The notes under the pieces: model-generated
Database searches by the model: none
What the model saw: the letters and a program-made list of their open reading frames with translations, nothing else
Told to the model about the DNA's origin: nothing
Part shown: positions 35,836-45,303 of the stretch, piece by piece
How positions within the stretch are numbered: position 1 is the stretch's first letter
Layout of the letters: each line of letters starts with the position of its first letter
Program-made: the position numbers and the translations under genes
Origin: Rhizobium sp. Q54
Lineage (GTDB): Bacteria > Pseudomonadota > Alphaproteobacteria > SHVZ01
Direction: 5' to 3'
Length of the DNA stretch: 64,000 bases
Assembly (NCBI GenBank): GCA_945871425.1
Contig: CAMBVS010000004.1
Location: forward strand, 1-64,000

Positions 35836-38009
35836 TGCGTCGGCTCCTTGCCGCCCTCCTGCTGATCGCGCTCTCCTCGTCGCCCGCCGCGGCCCAGTTC
35901 TCGACGCCGAAGGCCAGCAACGAGCCGGTGCTGATCAAGGCCGACCAGCTGACCCATCACCAGGATCTCGGCACGACGGTCGCCGTCGGCAATGTCGAGA
36001 TCACCCAGGCCGACCGCATCCTGCTCGCCGACGCCGTCACCTACAGCGAGCGCGAGGACAAGGTCACAGCGACCGGCAATGTCAGCCTGACCCAGGCGAC
36101 CGGCGAGGTGCTGTTCGCCGACTATCTCGAGCTGACCGGGGGGATGCGCGACGGGTACATCGAAAACCTGAGGGCGCTGCTCGCCGACAACAGCCGGCTC
36201 GCCGCCAATGCCGCGCGCCGCGTCGACGGCAACCGCAAGGAGATGACCCGCGCCGTCTACTCACCCTGCGACCTGTGCAAGACCGATCCGACCCGCGCGC
36301 CGCTCTGGCAGATCAAGGCGGTCAAGATCGTTCACGACGAGGTCGCGCGCGACATCGAGTACGAGGACGCCACGCTCGAGATGTGGGGGGTCCCGGTCGC
36401 CTACTTCCCGACGCTCAGCCACGCCGATCCGAGCGTCCGCCAGCGCTCCGGCATCCTGGCGCCGAAGCTCGGCCAGTCGGGCGACGTCGGCACCATCGTC
36501 GGCGTGCCCTACTACTGGGCGATCAGCCCGACCCAGGACTTCACGATCGAGCCGATCGCCTATTCGTCCGACGGCGGCCTCGTCGCCACCGAATACCGCC
36601 GGCGATTCGCCAAGGGTTCGCTCAACGTCGCCGGCAGCCTCGGCTACCTCGAGCGCCGCGACGGCGAAATCAGGACCGGCGAGAGGAACGCCCAGGGCCA
36701 TGTCGACGCGACCACCCGCTTCGACCTGACCGACCTCTGGCGCGCCGGCGCCGATCTCAAGCGGTCGACCGACCGCCTCTACCTCAAGCGCTACAAGCTC
36801 AGCGACCCGGAGGTGCTGACCAGCCGCGCCTTCGCCGAAGGCTTCGACGGGCGCGACTATGCCGTCATCAACGCGTACTCGTTCCAGGGGCTGCGCGCGA
36901 CCGACATCCGCAACCAGTCGCCGCTGCTGGCGCCCTATGCGCTCTACTCCTTCGTCGGCGAGCCCGGCCGCTATGGCGGCCGCTTCTCGATCGATGCCAG
37001 CGCGATGTCGCTGACCCGCGACGTCGGCGCCGATTCGAACCGCCTGGCGATGACCAGCGGCTGGACGCTTCCCTACACCACGCCGTCCGGCGAGATCTAC
37101 ACGCTCTCGACCCTGATCTACACCGACGGCTATTGGGCGACCGACGTCAACGATCCTGCGCGCCCCGGCCGCAGCTTCGAGGACGGGTTCGTCGGCCGCG
37201 CCATGCCTCAGATGAAGCTCGAATGGCGCTATCCCTGGGTGCGCCGGGACGGCCCGCTCCGCACGATCATCGAACCGATCGCGGACGTGGTGGCGAGCCC
37301 GATCGGCGGCAACTCCATCCGCATTCCGAACGAGGACTCTCAGGCGTTCGAGCTGGACGAGACCAACCTGTTCTCGGCCAACCGCTTCGCCGGCTTCGAC
37401 CGGGTCTCAAGCGGCCAGCGCGTCGACTACGGCATCAAGTTGGGGCTCTACAGCGACCTCGGCCGCAGCGCGACCCTGCTGCTCGGCCAAAGCTACGCGT
37501 TCCAGCGCGACTCGTCCTATGTACCGGGCACGGGCGTCAACGAGACCTGGTCCGACTATGTCGGACGGGTCACGCTCAGCCCCGGCCCGTATCTCGACCT
37601 CGTCTACCGGTTCCGGGTGGCCGAGGACAATCTTGCGTTCCGCCGCCACGAGATCGGCATCTCGACCGGACCCGACTGGCTCAGGCTCGACAGCTACTAC
37701 CTGCAGGTGGCGCAGCGCCCCGATTTTCCTCAGATCGGCAGGCGCCGCGAGCTGGCGACGATCGTCACCGCCCGCCTGACCGCCGATTGGAGCGCGCAGG
37801 CACGGCTGGTCCGCGACCTCGGCGCGTCGGATAGCAAGAATCGGACGGCCGGCGTCACCTTCAACTACGGCGACGAGTGCTTCCAGCTCGCCTTCGATCT
37901 CAGCCGCCGCTTCACCACCGATGGCAGCCTCAAACCGGACACCACCGCCTTCGTCAGGCTGGTATTCAAGAACCTGGGACAGGTCGAGGCGCGCGGGCTT
38001 GGCTTCTGA
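35835..38009 (+). CDS. lptD: LPS-assembly outer-membrane protein LptD
   Basis: Outer-membrane translocon that inserts lipopolysaccharide in the outer leaflet. The 724-residue product has a signal peptide (RRLLAALLLIALSSSPAAA), an N-terminal OstA/LptA-like domain (about residues 30-140), and a long beta-barrel domain. Candidate disulfide cysteines are the CDLC pair near residue 147 and a single Cys in GDECFQLAFD near the C-terminus, fewer than in E. coli. It follows lptG and precedes surA, which is needed for its folding. Confidence 0.95.
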   Translation: MRRLLAALLLIALSSSPAAAQFSTPKASNEPVLIKADQLTHHQDLGTTVAVGNVEITQADRILLADAVTYSEREDKVTATGNVSLTQATGEVLFADYLELTGGMRDGYIENLRALLADNSRLAANAARRVDGNRKEMTRAVYSPCDLCKTDPTRAPLWQIKAVKIVHDEVARDIEYEDATLEMWGVPVAYFPTLSHADPSVRQRSGILAPKLGQSGDVGTIVGVPYYWAISPTQDFTIEPIAYSSDGGLVATEYRRRFAKGSLNVAGSLGYLERRDGEIRTGERNAQGHVDATTRFDLTDLWRAGADLKRSTDRLYLKRYKLSDPEVLTSRAFAEGFDGRDYAVINAYSFQGLRATDIRNQSPLLAPYALYSFVGEPGRYGGRFSIDASAMSLTRDVGADSNRLAMTSGWTLPYTTPSGEIYTLSTLIYTDGYWATDVNDPARPGRSFEDGFVGRAMPQMKLEWRYPWVRRDGPLRTIIEPIADVVASPIGGNSIRIPNEDSQAFELDETNLFSANRFAGFDRVSSGQRVDYGIKLGLYSDLGRSATLLLGQSYAFQRDSSYVPGTGVNETWSDYVGRVTLSPGPYLDLVYRFRVAEDNLAFRRHEIGISTGPDWLRLDSYYLQVAQRPDFPQIGRRRELATIVTARLTADWSAQARLVRDLGASDSKNRTAGVTFNYGDECFQLAFDLSRRFTTDGSLKPDTTAFVRLVFKNLGQVEARGLGF

Positions 38010-38050
38010 GCGTCTTGCCTCCCCCGACGCCAGGCAGTAGGTCTGACCCG

Positions 38051-39301
38051 ATGACCCTGGCTCGCCTCGCTCTTCTCGCCGCCCTGGCCCTGCTCCCGGC
38101 GGCGCTGGTTCCGGCTTCGGCCCAGGACACCATGCGGATCGCCGCCGTCGTCAACGACGAGGTGATCTCGGTCATGGACCTCGAGGCCCGGGTGCGCCTG
38201 GTCCTGATCTCTACCAATGTCGGCGACACGCCCGAGAACCGCCGACGCGCCTCGCCGCAGATCCTGCGCCAGCTCATCGACGAGCGTCTGCAGCTGCAGG
38301 AAGCCAAACGCCTCAACATCGACGCCAGCGAAGGCGAGATAAACGAGGCCGTCAGGCGCATCGAGGAGCAGAGCAACCTGCCCCCCGGCCGCCTGTTGGA
38401 CGAGCTGCGGCAAGTCGACATCAGCCCATCGACCTTCCTCCAGCAGCTTCGCTCCAACATCGTCTGGCAGAAGGTGATCCGCCAGAGGATGGCGCCCCAG
38501 GTCCAGGTCGGCGACGACGAGGTCGAGGAGATCCTGGCCAATTTCCAGCGCAGCAAGGATCTTCCGGAGCTGCGCATCGTCGAGATCCTGCTCGGGATCG
38601 ACAAGCCGGACCGCGAGGGCGAGGTCCGGCGCTTGGCCGAGCAGCTGGTCGAACAGGCCCGGGGCGGAGCCGATTTCAATGCGCTCGCCCGCCAGTTCTC
38701 CGAGTCCGCCAGCGCCGCCGTGGGCGGCGAGATCGGCTGGGTGCTGCCCAACCAGCTCGACGAGACCATCCAGCGCGAAGTTGCGAACGCGGCGCCCGGC
38801 ACCATCCTCGGGCCGATCCGCAACACCTCGGGCTACCAGATCATCCGCCTGGTCGATCGCCGCCTCATGGAGCAGGCGAACCCCGACGACGCCGTCGTCA
38901 ATCTGCGCCAGGCCCTGTTCTCGCTGGCCGGCGCCGGCGAGGACGACGTGCGCAAGCGGGCTTCGCCGCTCACCGCCGCCAAGAGCTGTCCGGACTTCGA
39001 GAAGCTGGCGGAGGAGGCGAAGGCGTCGCCGCCCTATACCCTCGGCCGCCTTAAGGTCAGCGATCTCAACGCGACCCTGAGACCGGTCGTCGCCCCCCTG
39101 GGCGCCGGCAAGGTGAGCCAGCCGGCCAAGGTGGCGGACGCGATCGTGGTGTTCATGGTCTGCGACAAGACCGAGCCTCCGTCCAACGTCCCGAAGGACG
39201 CCGAGGTGCGCGATCAGATCTTCCGCGGCAAGCTCCTGATCGTCGGCCGACGCTATCTGCGTGATCTCCGCCGTGCGGCCTATCTGGACTTCCGTACGTG
39301 A
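38051..39301 (+). CDS. surA: Periplasmic peptidyl-prolyl isomerase / chaperone SurA
   Basis: Assists folding of outer-membrane proteins such as LptD. The 416-residue product has a signal peptide (LALLAALALLPAALVPASAQ), a SurA N-terminal domain beginning IAAVVNDEVISVMDLEARVRL, and one clear parvulin PPIase domain (LRIVEILLGID through GEIGWVLPNQLDE to GYQIIRLVDRR). A second, divergent parvulin-like part follows. The stop overlaps the pdxA GTG start (GTGA). Confidence 0.93.
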   Translation: MTLARLALLAALALLPAALVPASAQDTMRIAAVVNDEVISVMDLEARVRLVLISTNVGDTPENRRRASPQILRQLIDERLQLQEAKRLNIDASEGEINEAVRRIEEQSNLPPGRLLDELRQVDISPSTFLQQLRSNIVWQKVIRQRMAPQVQVGDDEVEEILANFQRSKDLPELRIVEILLGIDKPDREGEVRRLAEQLVEQARGGADFNALARQFSESASAAVGGEIGWVLPNQLDETIQREVANAAPGTILGPIRNTSGYQIIRLVDRRLMEQANPDDAVVNLRQALFSLAGAGEDDVRKRASPLTAAKSCPDFEKLAEEAKASPPYTLGRLKVSDLNATLRPVVAPLGAGKVSQPAKVADAIVVFMVCDKTEPPSNVPKDAEVRDQIFRGKLLIVGRRYLRDLRRAAYLDFRT

Positions 39302-40305
39302 GGCCATTGGCCCTGACCATGGGCGAGCCCGCCGGTATCGGCGGCGAGATCGCCCTGATGGCCTGGACTCGACGCGGCGGCGGCATCCCACCCTTCTTCG
39401 TTCTCGACGATCCGGACCGGCTCGCCGCGCTGTCGCGGCGCATCGGCCTGGATGTCCCGGTCACGGCGATCGAGGCGCCGGAGGATGCCGGGTCGCGCTT
39501 CGCCGACGGCTTGCCGGTGCTGCCGCTGACCCTCGCCAAGGCGGCGAAGCCCGGGCATCTCGACCCGGCGAACGCCCGCGCCGTGCTGGAAGCGATCCGG
39601 CGCGCGGTCGAGTTCGTCCGCGCCGGTCGCGCCGGCGCCGTCGTCACCAACCCGATCCACAAGCACGTGCTCTACCAGGCGGGCTTCAACCATCCCGGCC
39701 ACACCGAGTACCTGGCCGAGCTCGCAAGCGAGAACGGCCGCACGCCGACGCCGGTGATGATGCTCGCCTGCCCGCAGCTCCGGGTGGTTCCCGTCACCAT
39801 CCACCTGCCGCTCCGCCAGGCGATCGCCGACCTGACCAGCGCGTTGATCGTCGAGACCGGCGAGATCGTCGCCCGCGACCTCGAACGCCGCTTCGGCATG
39901 GCGAAGCCCAGGATCGCGGTCGCCGGTCTCAACCCGCATGCCGGCGAAGGCGGCGCGCTGGGCCGGGAGGATGACGAGATCGTGCGTCCGGCGGTCGAGG
40001 CCCTGAAGACGCTCGGCATCGCCGCCACCGGCCCCTGGGCGCCGGACTCGATGTTCCATGCTGACGCGCGCGCCGGCTACGACGCGGCGCTCTGCATGTA
40101 CCACGACCAGGCGCTGATCCCGATCAAGACGCTCGATTTCCATGGCGGCGTCAACGTCACCTTGGGCCTGCCGTTCATCCGCACCTCGCCCGATCACGGC
40201 ACCGCGCTCGACATCGCCGGCAGCGGCCGCGCCAATCCGGCGAGCCTGATCGCCGCGCTGAAACTCGCCAGCGCCATGGCGGAGACCAGCGCTGGCCACG
40301 CTTGA
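39298..40305 (+). CDS. pdxA: 4-hydroxythreonine-4-phosphate dehydrogenase
   Basis: Pyridoxal phosphate pathway enzyme. The 335-residue product from GTG 39298 starts [17 protein letters not shown] and has [24 protein letters not shown] (a metal-binding His) and the metal site [40 protein letters not shown] closes the active site. It sits between surA and rsmA, the common proteobacterial order, and its 3' end contains the rsmA initiation region. Confidence 0.96.
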   Translation: MRPLALTMGEPAGIGGEIALMAWTRRGGGIPPFFVLDDPDRLAALSRRIGLDVPVTAIEAPEDAGSRFADGLPVLPLTLAKAAKPGHLDPANARAVLEAIRRAVEFVRAGRAGAVVTNPIHKHVLYQAGFNHPGHTEYLAELASENGRTPTPVMMLACPQLRVVPVTIHLPLRQAIADLTSALIVETGEIVARDLERRFGMAKPRIAVAGLNPHAGEGGALGREDDEIVRPAVEALKTLGIAATGPWAPDSMFHADARAGYDAALCMYHDQALIPIKTLDFHGGVNVTLGLPFIRTSPDHGTALDIAGSGRANPASLIAALKLASAMAETSAGHA

Positions 40306-41134
40306 GGCGCTGCCGCCGCTCGGAGAGATCATCCGCCGGCACGAGCTCCAGGCGGTCAAGGCCCTCGGCCAGAACTTCCTCCTCGACCTCAACCTGACGG
40401 GCAAGATCGCACGCGCCGCCGGCAATCTCGGCGAGGGAACCACCATCGAGATCGGGCCAGGGCCCGGCGGGCTCACCCGCGCCCTTCTGCTTGCCGGCGC
40501 AAGGCGGGTCATCGCCATCGAGCGCGACCGCCGCTGCCTGCCGGCGCTGGCGGAGGTCGCCCTGGCGGCCGACGGCCGGCTGCAGGTTGTCGAGGGCGAC
40601 GCGCTCGAGATCGACGCCTCGACGCTGGGAGATGCCCCCCGGCGCATCGTCGCCAACCTGCCCTACAACGTGGCGACGCCGCTGCTCTTCGCCTGGCTCG
40701 CGCATCTTCCCGCCTTCGAGAGCCTGACCCTGATGTTCCAGAAGGAAGTGGCCGAACGCATCACCGCCAGGCCCGGAACCAAGGCCTATGGCCGGCTCGC
40801 GGTGATGACCCAGTGGGTCGGCGAGGCGCAGCGCCTGTTCGACATTCCCGGCCGGGCCTTCACGCCGCCGCCGAAGGTGACCTCGTCGGTGGTGCGGATC
40901 GCGCCGCGCGCCGCCCCGCAGGGAGACGCCGATCCGAAAGTGATGGAGCGCGTGGTCGCGACCGCCTTCAACCAGCGGCGCAAGATGCTGCGCCAGGCCC
41001 TGAAGCCGCTCGGGAACGCCGAGGCCCTGCTCGCACGAGCCGGCGTCGACCCGACACGGCGGGCGGAGACGCTGGATCCTCAGGAGTTCGCGGCGCTGGC
41101 TCGCGCGCTCACTGGCCCTGCTGCAAACCCTTGA
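40292..41134 (+). CDS. rsmA: 16S rRNA (adenine1518-N6/1519-N6) dimethyltransferase, apparent CTG start
   Basis: Dimethylates two adjacent adenines near the 3' end of 16S rRNA during 30S maturation. The 280-residue reading has [17 protein letters not shown]-binding [11 protein letters not shown], the acidic IAIERD, and the catalytic motif [11 protein letters not shown]. The C-terminal domain contains [15 protein letters not shown]. An in-frame TGA lies at 40259. Between it and the conserved region no ATG, GTG or TTG occurs. CTG 40292 has GGAG seven bases upstream and gives normal length, so it is taken as the start. It overlaps pdxA by 14 bases and gmk (convergent) by 26. Confidence 0.92.
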   Translation: MATLEALPPLGEIIRRHELQAVKALGQNFLLDLNLTGKIARAAGNLGEGTTIEIGPGPGGLTRALLLAGARRVIAIERDRRCLPALAEVALAADGRLQVVEGDALEIDASTLGDAPRRIVANLPYNVATPLLFAWLAHLPAFESLTLMFQKEVAERITARPGTKAYGRLAVMTQWVGEAQRLFDIPGRAFTPPPKVTSSVVRIAPRAAPQGDADPKVMERVVATAFNQRRKMLRQALKPLGNAEALLARAGVDPTRRAETLDPQEFAALARALTGPAANP

Positions 41135-41747
41135 CGAAGGTCGGCAGCCCGACCTGACGATGCCGACGCATGCGTTCGGCGGTCAGGATGGCATGGACCT
41201 GGGCGACGCTCTGCTCGAAGGCGTGGTTGACGACGATGTAATCGTATTCCGGCCAGTGGCTCATCTCGTCGGCCGCCTTGCCCATGCGCTTGGCGACGAC
41301 CGCGGCGGAATCCTGGGCACGGGTCTTCAGCCGCCGCTCAAGCTCGCCCGTCGACGGCGGCAGGATGAAGACGCTGACCAGGTCGTCGCGCGCCGCCTCC
41401 TTCAGCTGCTGGGTCCCCTGCCAGTCGATGTCGAACAGCACGTCGCGCCCGGCGGCGAGCTGCGCCTCGACCGGCTTCTTCGGCGTGCCGTAGTAGTGGT
41501 CGAAGACCTTGGCGTGCTCCAGCAGCTCCCTCCGGTTCACCATGAGGTCGAACGCGGTGCGCTCGATGAAGTGGTAGTCGCGGCCGGCGACCTCGCCCGG
41601 GCGCTTCGGCCGGGTGGTGACCGAGACCGACATCTCGATCGCGTCGTCGAGCTCGAGCAGGCGGCGCGAGATCGAGGTCTTGCCGGCGCCCGACGGCGAC
41701 GACAGCACCAGCATCAGACCCCGCCTTGAGATTCCGCCCTGACTCAT
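41109..41747 (-). CDS. gmk: Guanylate kinase
   Basis: Phosphorylates GMP to GDP with ATP. The 212-residue product has P-loop SPSGAGKT (17-24), the GMP-binding [22 protein letters not shown], and [13 protein letters not shown]. It follows yicC on the same strand across four bases and converges on rsmA with a 26-base overlap. Confidence 0.97.
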   Translation of the reverse strand: MSQGGISRRGLMLVLSSPSGAGKTSISRRLLELDDAIEMSVSVTTRPKRPGEVAGRDYHFIERTAFDLMVNRRELLEHAKVFDHYYGTPKKPVEAQLAAGRDVLFDIDWQGTQQLKEAARDDLVSVFILPPSTGELERRLKTRAQDSAAVVAKRMGKAADEMSHWPEYDYIVVNHAFEQSVAQVHAILTAERMRRHRQVGLPTFVKGLQQGQ

Positions 41748-41751
41748 GTCT

Positions 41752-42633
41752 TCACTCGACGTTCTGGATCTGCTCGCGGAACTGGTCGATCACCGTCTTG
41801 AGCTGGATGCCGATCCGGGTCAGCGTCACGTCCTGCGACTTCGAGCAGAGCGTGTTGGACTCGCGGTTGAACTCCTGCGAGAGGAAGTCGAGCCGGCGGC
41901 CGATGGCGCCGCCTTCCTTCAGCATGTCGCGGGCCTGACCGACATGGGCCGAGAGGCGGTCGAGCTCTTCTCTGATGTCGCCCTTGGCCGCCATCAGCGC
42001 CAGCTCCTGCGCCAGCCGCTCCTCCGGCAGCGCCGGCACGGCGTCGAGGAGTTCCTGGATCTGCGCCTTCAGCCGTTCCTTCACCGCCTCCGGCCGGAGC
42101 GATGCCGAAGATGCGGCTTCCACCGCGAGGCGTTCGATCTCCTCGACCTGGCCGAGAAGGACCGTGCCCAGCCGCTGGCCCTCTTCCGACCGCGCCGCAA
42201 CCAGCCGCTTCAGCGCCTGGGAGAAGCCCGCCAGCAGCGCCTTCTCCGCCTTTTCGTCGATCGCCTCGGCCGGTCCGGCGCGATCGAGCACGCCCGGGAT
42301 CTGCAGCAGGGCCTCGAGCCGGGGCGGCGCCCGGTCGACCCGGCCCATCAGGTCAGACTGCAGCGCCAGCACCTGGTCGAGGACCGCGCGGTCGACGGTG
42401 AAGGGCGGCGCCCCGGCCGCTCGCGACACCGACAGCGTCAGCGAGACGTTGCCGCGCTTCAGCTGCTTCGCCACCTCGGCGCGGACGATCGGGTCCAGCC
42501 GGTCGAGGCCCGAGGGCAGCCGGCAGCGGACGTCGAGGCCGCGGCCGTTGACGCTCCTCGCCTCCCACGTCCAGGAAAGTCCGCCGGTCTCGCCCTCGGC
42601 GCGGGCGAAGCCGGTCATGCTGGCAATGGTCAC
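41752..42633 (-). CDS. yicC: YicC/YloC-family endoribonuclease
   Basis: Homologue of E. coli YicC, reported as an endoribonuclease. The 293-residue product has the family start IASMTGFARAEGE, the SVNGRGLDVRCRLP motif and the conserved C-terminus GGAIGRRLDFLSQEFNRESNTLCSKS. The yicC-gmk pair is a common proteobacterial arrangement. Confidence 0.93.
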   Translation of the reverse strand: MTIASMTGFARAEGETGGLSWTWEARSVNGRGLDVRCRLPSGLDRLDPIVRAEVAKQLKRGNVSLTLSVSRAAGAPPFTVDRAVLDQVLALQSDLMGRVDRAPPRLEALLQIPGVLDRAGPAEAIDEKAEKALLAGFSQALKRLVAARSEEGQRLGTVLLGQVEEIERLAVEAASSASLRPEAVKERLKAQIQELLDAVPALPEERLAQELALMAAKGDIREELDRLSAHVGQARDMLKEGGAIGRRLDFLSQEFNRESNTLCSKSQDVTLTRIGIQLKTVIDQFREQIQNVE

Positions 42634-42721
42634 GTCGCTGACGGCCCCCGTTTCAAGCGGCGCGACTATAACCGCGCCTCAGTCCTTAGCCTATAGGTGG
42701 CCCTCGCCTATACTCGCCGGC

Positions 42722-43483
42722 ATGACGACTCCCGCCTCGATCCTGATCACCGGCGCCTCCAGCGGCCTCGGCGCCGCCCTGGCCGAGGCCTATGCGGCCC
42801 CGGGCATCCGTCTCGCGCTCGGCGGCCGCGATGCCGCGCGCCTGGAGGCGACGGCCGCGCGCTGCCGGGCATCCGGCGCCGAGGTCGAGACCGCGGCGAT
42901 CGACGTGCTCGACAAGGATGTGATGGCCGCCTGGATCGAGGCGTTGGACAGGCGGAGCCCGCTCGACCTGGTGATCGCCAATGCCGGCATCTCCGGCGGC
43001 AGCCGCAGCGACGGCGAGTCTGCGGCGCAGATCCGCCACATCCTCGCGGTCAATATCGACGGCACGCTCAACACGGTGCTGCCGGCGGTGCCGCCGATGG
43101 TCGGGCGCGGACAGGGCCAGATCGCGCTGATGGCGTCGCTCGCCGGATATCGGGGCCTTCCCGGCGCCCCCGCCTATTGCGCCAGCAAGGCGGCGATCAA
43201 GGTCTTCGGCGAGGGGCTGCGCGGCGAGCTCGCAGGGCGCGGCGTCGGCGTCAGCGTCATCTGCCCGGGATATGTCGACACGCCGATGACCCGGCGGAAC
43301 CGCTTCCCCATGCCGTTCCTGATGGACGCACCATCCGCCGCCCGGTTGATCAAGCAGAGGCTCGTCCGCAACAAGGCAAGGATCGCGTTTCCCTGGCCGA
43401 TGGCGGCTGCGGTGTGGCTGCTCCAGGCGCTGCCGCCCGGCGCGGTAGACCGGCTGCTGGCGCGCCTGCCGCGGAAGGACTAG
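42722..43483 (+). CDS. SDR family oxidoreductase
   Basis: Classical short-chain dehydrogenase/reductase of 253 residues. It has the cofactor motif LITGASSGLGAA, the NAG motif, and a canonical Tyr-x3-Lys in AYCASKAA, with the Ser upstream in LMASLAG. The substrate is unknown. The C-terminal part (FPWPMAAAVWLLQALPPG) looks membrane-associated, as in several lipid-related SDRs. It overlaps the convergent metal-sensor gene by four bases. Confidence 0.88.
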   Translation: MTTPASILITGASSGLGAALAEAYAAPGIRLALGGRDAARLEATAARCRASGAEVETAAIDVLDKDVMAAWIEALDRRSPLDLVIANAGISGGSRSDGESAAQIRHILAVNIDGTLNTVLPAVPPMVGRGQGQIALMASLAGYRGLPGAPAYCASKAAIKVFGEGLRGELAGRGVGVSVICPGYVDTPMTRRNRFPMPFLMDAPSAARLIKQRLVRNKARIAFPWPMAAAVWLLQALPPGAVDRLLARLPRKD

Positions 43484-43968
43484 CGCGGCGGCGCCGGCCA
43501 GCGGCGCTCGCGCTCGCGGTCGCGTTCGGCCAGGCGCTCGCGGAAGGCCTTCCGCTCGTCCGGCGTCAGCTGGCTGCTGGCCTCGATCATCGCCGCATGC
43601 ACCACTTCCGACATGGCGTCGGCGCGGCGGCGGGCCTCGGCGAAGGCGGCTTCCGCACGGCTCTTGTCATAGGCTTCGGCCGAGAGGGCCTGCATCGCCT
43701 CGGAGCGGGCGCGCCGGTACTCGCGGCCGCGTTCGCGAACCTCCTGCTGGCGGATCTCCATCACCGCCTTCACCTTGGCGCGGCTCGAGTCCGGCATGGC
43801 GGCGGCGATGCGGCCCATCGGGCCGAAGGCGCCGGCCATCACCCGCTCCGGTCCCTCGCGCCAATGCTCGCGCCAGAAGCGGACGCCGATGACGCCGGCC
43901 AGAAACAGGTTGAGCGCGAGCGAGGCGACCAGCGCCCAGCCGACCCAGCGGCTGCCGAGAAAAGCCAT
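43480..43968 (-). CDS. Periplasmic heavy-metal-sensor-like protein (CnrX/ZraP-type)
   Basis: Probable membrane-anchored sensor of 162 residues. An N-terminal membrane helix (WVGWALVASLALNLFLAGVIG) is followed by a highly charged helical periplasmic domain rich in Arg, Glu and Ala, with SSQLTPDERKAFRERL near the end. This is like the Metal_resist (ZraP/CnrX) family. The ATG overlaps the anti-sigma stop by one base; a GTG three bases earlier is an alternative. Third gene of a sigma/anti-sigma/sensor set. Metal specificity cannot be inferred: few Met, Cys or His residues are present. Confidence 0.68.
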   Translation of the reverse strand: MAFLGSRWVGWALVASLALNLFLAGVIGVRFWREHWREGPERVMAGAFGPMGRIAAAMPDSSRAKVKAVMEIRQQEVRERGREYRRARSEAMQALSAEAYDKSRAEAAFAEARRRADAMSEVVHAAMIEASSQLTPDERKAFRERLAERDRERERRWPAPPR

Positions 43969-44267
43969 CACGAAAAGTCACCGTCGATGCTGTCGCCCGG
44001 GAAGAACAGGGAGTCGACGCCCGGATCCGCCGCGTTGGCGAAATTATCGCCCGGCCCATCGATCCAGCCGACCATCAGGCCGAGGCAGGCGGCAGCCGCG
44101 AGCGTCGCCAGGCGCGGCCAGGTCCAGCCGAAACGGGGCGCCTTCGGCCTGGCCGCGAGCGTGATCGCGAGCCCGAGGCCGGGACGCGACGGCGCCACCT
44201 GCCAGGCATCGAGCACACGGCCCAGCCGGCGCTGCTCTCCCGACGTCAAATCCCGTTCAGGCGTCAT
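43968..44267 (-). CDS. Putative anti-sigma factor (single-span membrane protein)
   Basis: The 99-residue product has a soluble N-terminus of about 50 residues, one membrane helix (ATLAAAACLGLMVGWI) and a short periplasmic tail ending FFPGDSIDGDFS. The position directly after an ECF sigma gene and before a metal-sensor-like gene, the size and the topology match CnrY-type anti-sigma factors; sequence similarity itself is not evident. ATG 44267 is chosen because GGTGGAGG lies six bases before it. It overlaps the sigma gene by 11 bases. Confidence 0.6.
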   Translation of the reverse strand: MTPERDLTSGEQRRLGRVLDAWQVAPSRPGLGLAITLAARPKAPRFGWTWPRLATLAAAACLGLMVGWIDGPGDNFANAADPGVDSLFFPGDSIDGDFS

Positions 44268-44841
44268 GACCATCCTCCACCAGATCTGCCATCAGCGGCT
44301 GCAGGCGATCCCGCAATTGCCGCTTGGCACGGATCAGAAGCGATTCAAGCGCACCGACCGTGATCCCCATCACCTCGGCCGCCTCGATGTTACCCAAACC
44401 TTCGTAGTGGCAGAGCGCGAGCGCCGTGCGTTGCCGTTCCGGCAGCTCGCCGACCGCCGCCGAGACCGACTTCGACACCTCCGCCCGATGCAGCGTGCGG
44501 AAGGCATTCGGCTGGTCGTCCTCGGGCTCCGCCACGTCCTCGAGCGGCGTCGTCCGCGGACGCCTCAACCGGTCGATGGCGGCGTTCACCACCACCCGGT
44601 AGAACCAGGTGGTGAAGCGCCCGCCTTCCGGCCGCCAGCGATCGGCGTGCTGCCAAACTCTCAGGAAGGCGTCCTGGGCCACGTCCTCTGCCTCGCCACG
44701 ATCGCCGCTCAGAACGCGCTGCGCGATCCTGACGGCACGGTCGAGGTGACGGGTGACCAGGACGGAAAACGCCCCCCGGTCGCCGTCGGCGATCCGCGCC
44801 ATCAATGCCTCGTCGGCCGTTCCGTCCATCACGCGACTCAA
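44257..44841 (-). CDS. ECF-family RNA polymerase sigma factor
   Basis: Group IV sigma factor of 194 residues. Region 2 contains EAEDVAQDAFLRVWQHADRW and the DNA-melting part TTWFYRVVVNAAIDRLRR. Region 4 is LPERQRTALALCHYEGLGNIEAAEVMG with SLLIRAKRQLR. TTG 44841 has an AGGAGG sequence about nine bases upstream; ATG 44829 is an alternative. It heads a three-gene set with a putative anti-sigma factor and a sensor, so it is likely released by a periplasmic signal. Confidence 0.9.
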   Translation of the reverse strand: MSRVMDGTADEALMARIADGDRGAFSVLVTRHLDRAVRIAQRVLSGDRGEAEDVAQDAFLRVWQHADRWRPEGGRFTTWFYRVVVNAAIDRLRRPRTTPLEDVAEPEDDQPNAFRTLHRAEVSKSVSAAVGELPERQRTALALCHYEGLGNIEAAEVMGITVGALESLLIRAKRQLRDRLQPLMADLVEDGHDA

Positions 44842-44863
44842 CGCCGGCCGACCTCCTGTGATT

Positions 44864-44887
44864 GGAACGCGGCCGGGCGATCGTTCC
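44864..44887 (-). promoter_or_regulatory. GGAAC...GTTCC candidate ECF autoregulated promoter or operator
   Basis: In the gap between hisI and the sigma gene, the minus strand reads GGAAC (44887-44883), 14 bases, then GTTCC (44868-44864). GGAAC resembles the -35 element of ECF promoters and CGTT their -10, although the spacing is slightly short. The two halves also form a perfect inverted repeat. Either autoregulation or an operator is possible. Confidence 0.35.
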
Positions 44888-44895
44888 TGCGGCCC

Positions 44896-45303
44896 CTATC
44901 CGGAGCTGCCGTAGAGGGTCTCCGGTGAGACAAGAACCCGCTGGATTTCCACCCATTTCCCGTCGCGCCAGGCGCGGAACAGGCAGGACCGCCGGCCGGT
45001 GTGGCAGCACACCCCGGTCTGGTCGACCTTGAGCAGCAGCATGTCGCCGTCGCAGTCGACGCGAAGCTCGACCAGCCGCTGGGCCTGGCCGGAACTCTCG
45101 CCCTTCCGCCAGAGCTTGCTCCGCGAGCGAGACCAGTAGCAGACCTGCCCCGTCGCCAGCGTCTCGGCCAAGGCATCCCGGTTCATCCAGGCCAGCATCA
45201 GCACCTCGCCGGTGTCGAACTGCTGGGCGACCGCCGGCACCAGGCCGCGCTCGTCGAATGACAGAACGGCCTCGACCTCGGGCGAGAGAACGGGTGCGGT
45301 CAC
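44896..45303 (-). CDS. hisI: Phosphoribosyl-AMP cyclohydrolase
   Basis: Third step of histidine synthesis. From GTG 45301-45303 the product has 135 residues. It includes VLMLAWMNRDAL, YWSRSRSKLWRKGE, and zinc-binding Cys84, Cys100 and Cys107 (DCDGD and CCHTGRRSC), with the same spacing as the characterised archaeal enzyme. The GTG overlaps the upstream lyase stop (GTGA). The frame extends further upstream but that part is not protein-like. It stands away from other his genes. Confidence 0.94.
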   Translation of the reverse strand: MTAPVLSPEVEAVLSFDERGLVPAVAQQFDTGEVLMLAWMNRDALAETLATGQVCYWSRSRSKLWRKGESSGQAQRLVELRVDCDGDMLLLKVDQTGVCCHTGRRSCLFRAWRDGKWVEIQRVLVSPETLYGSSG

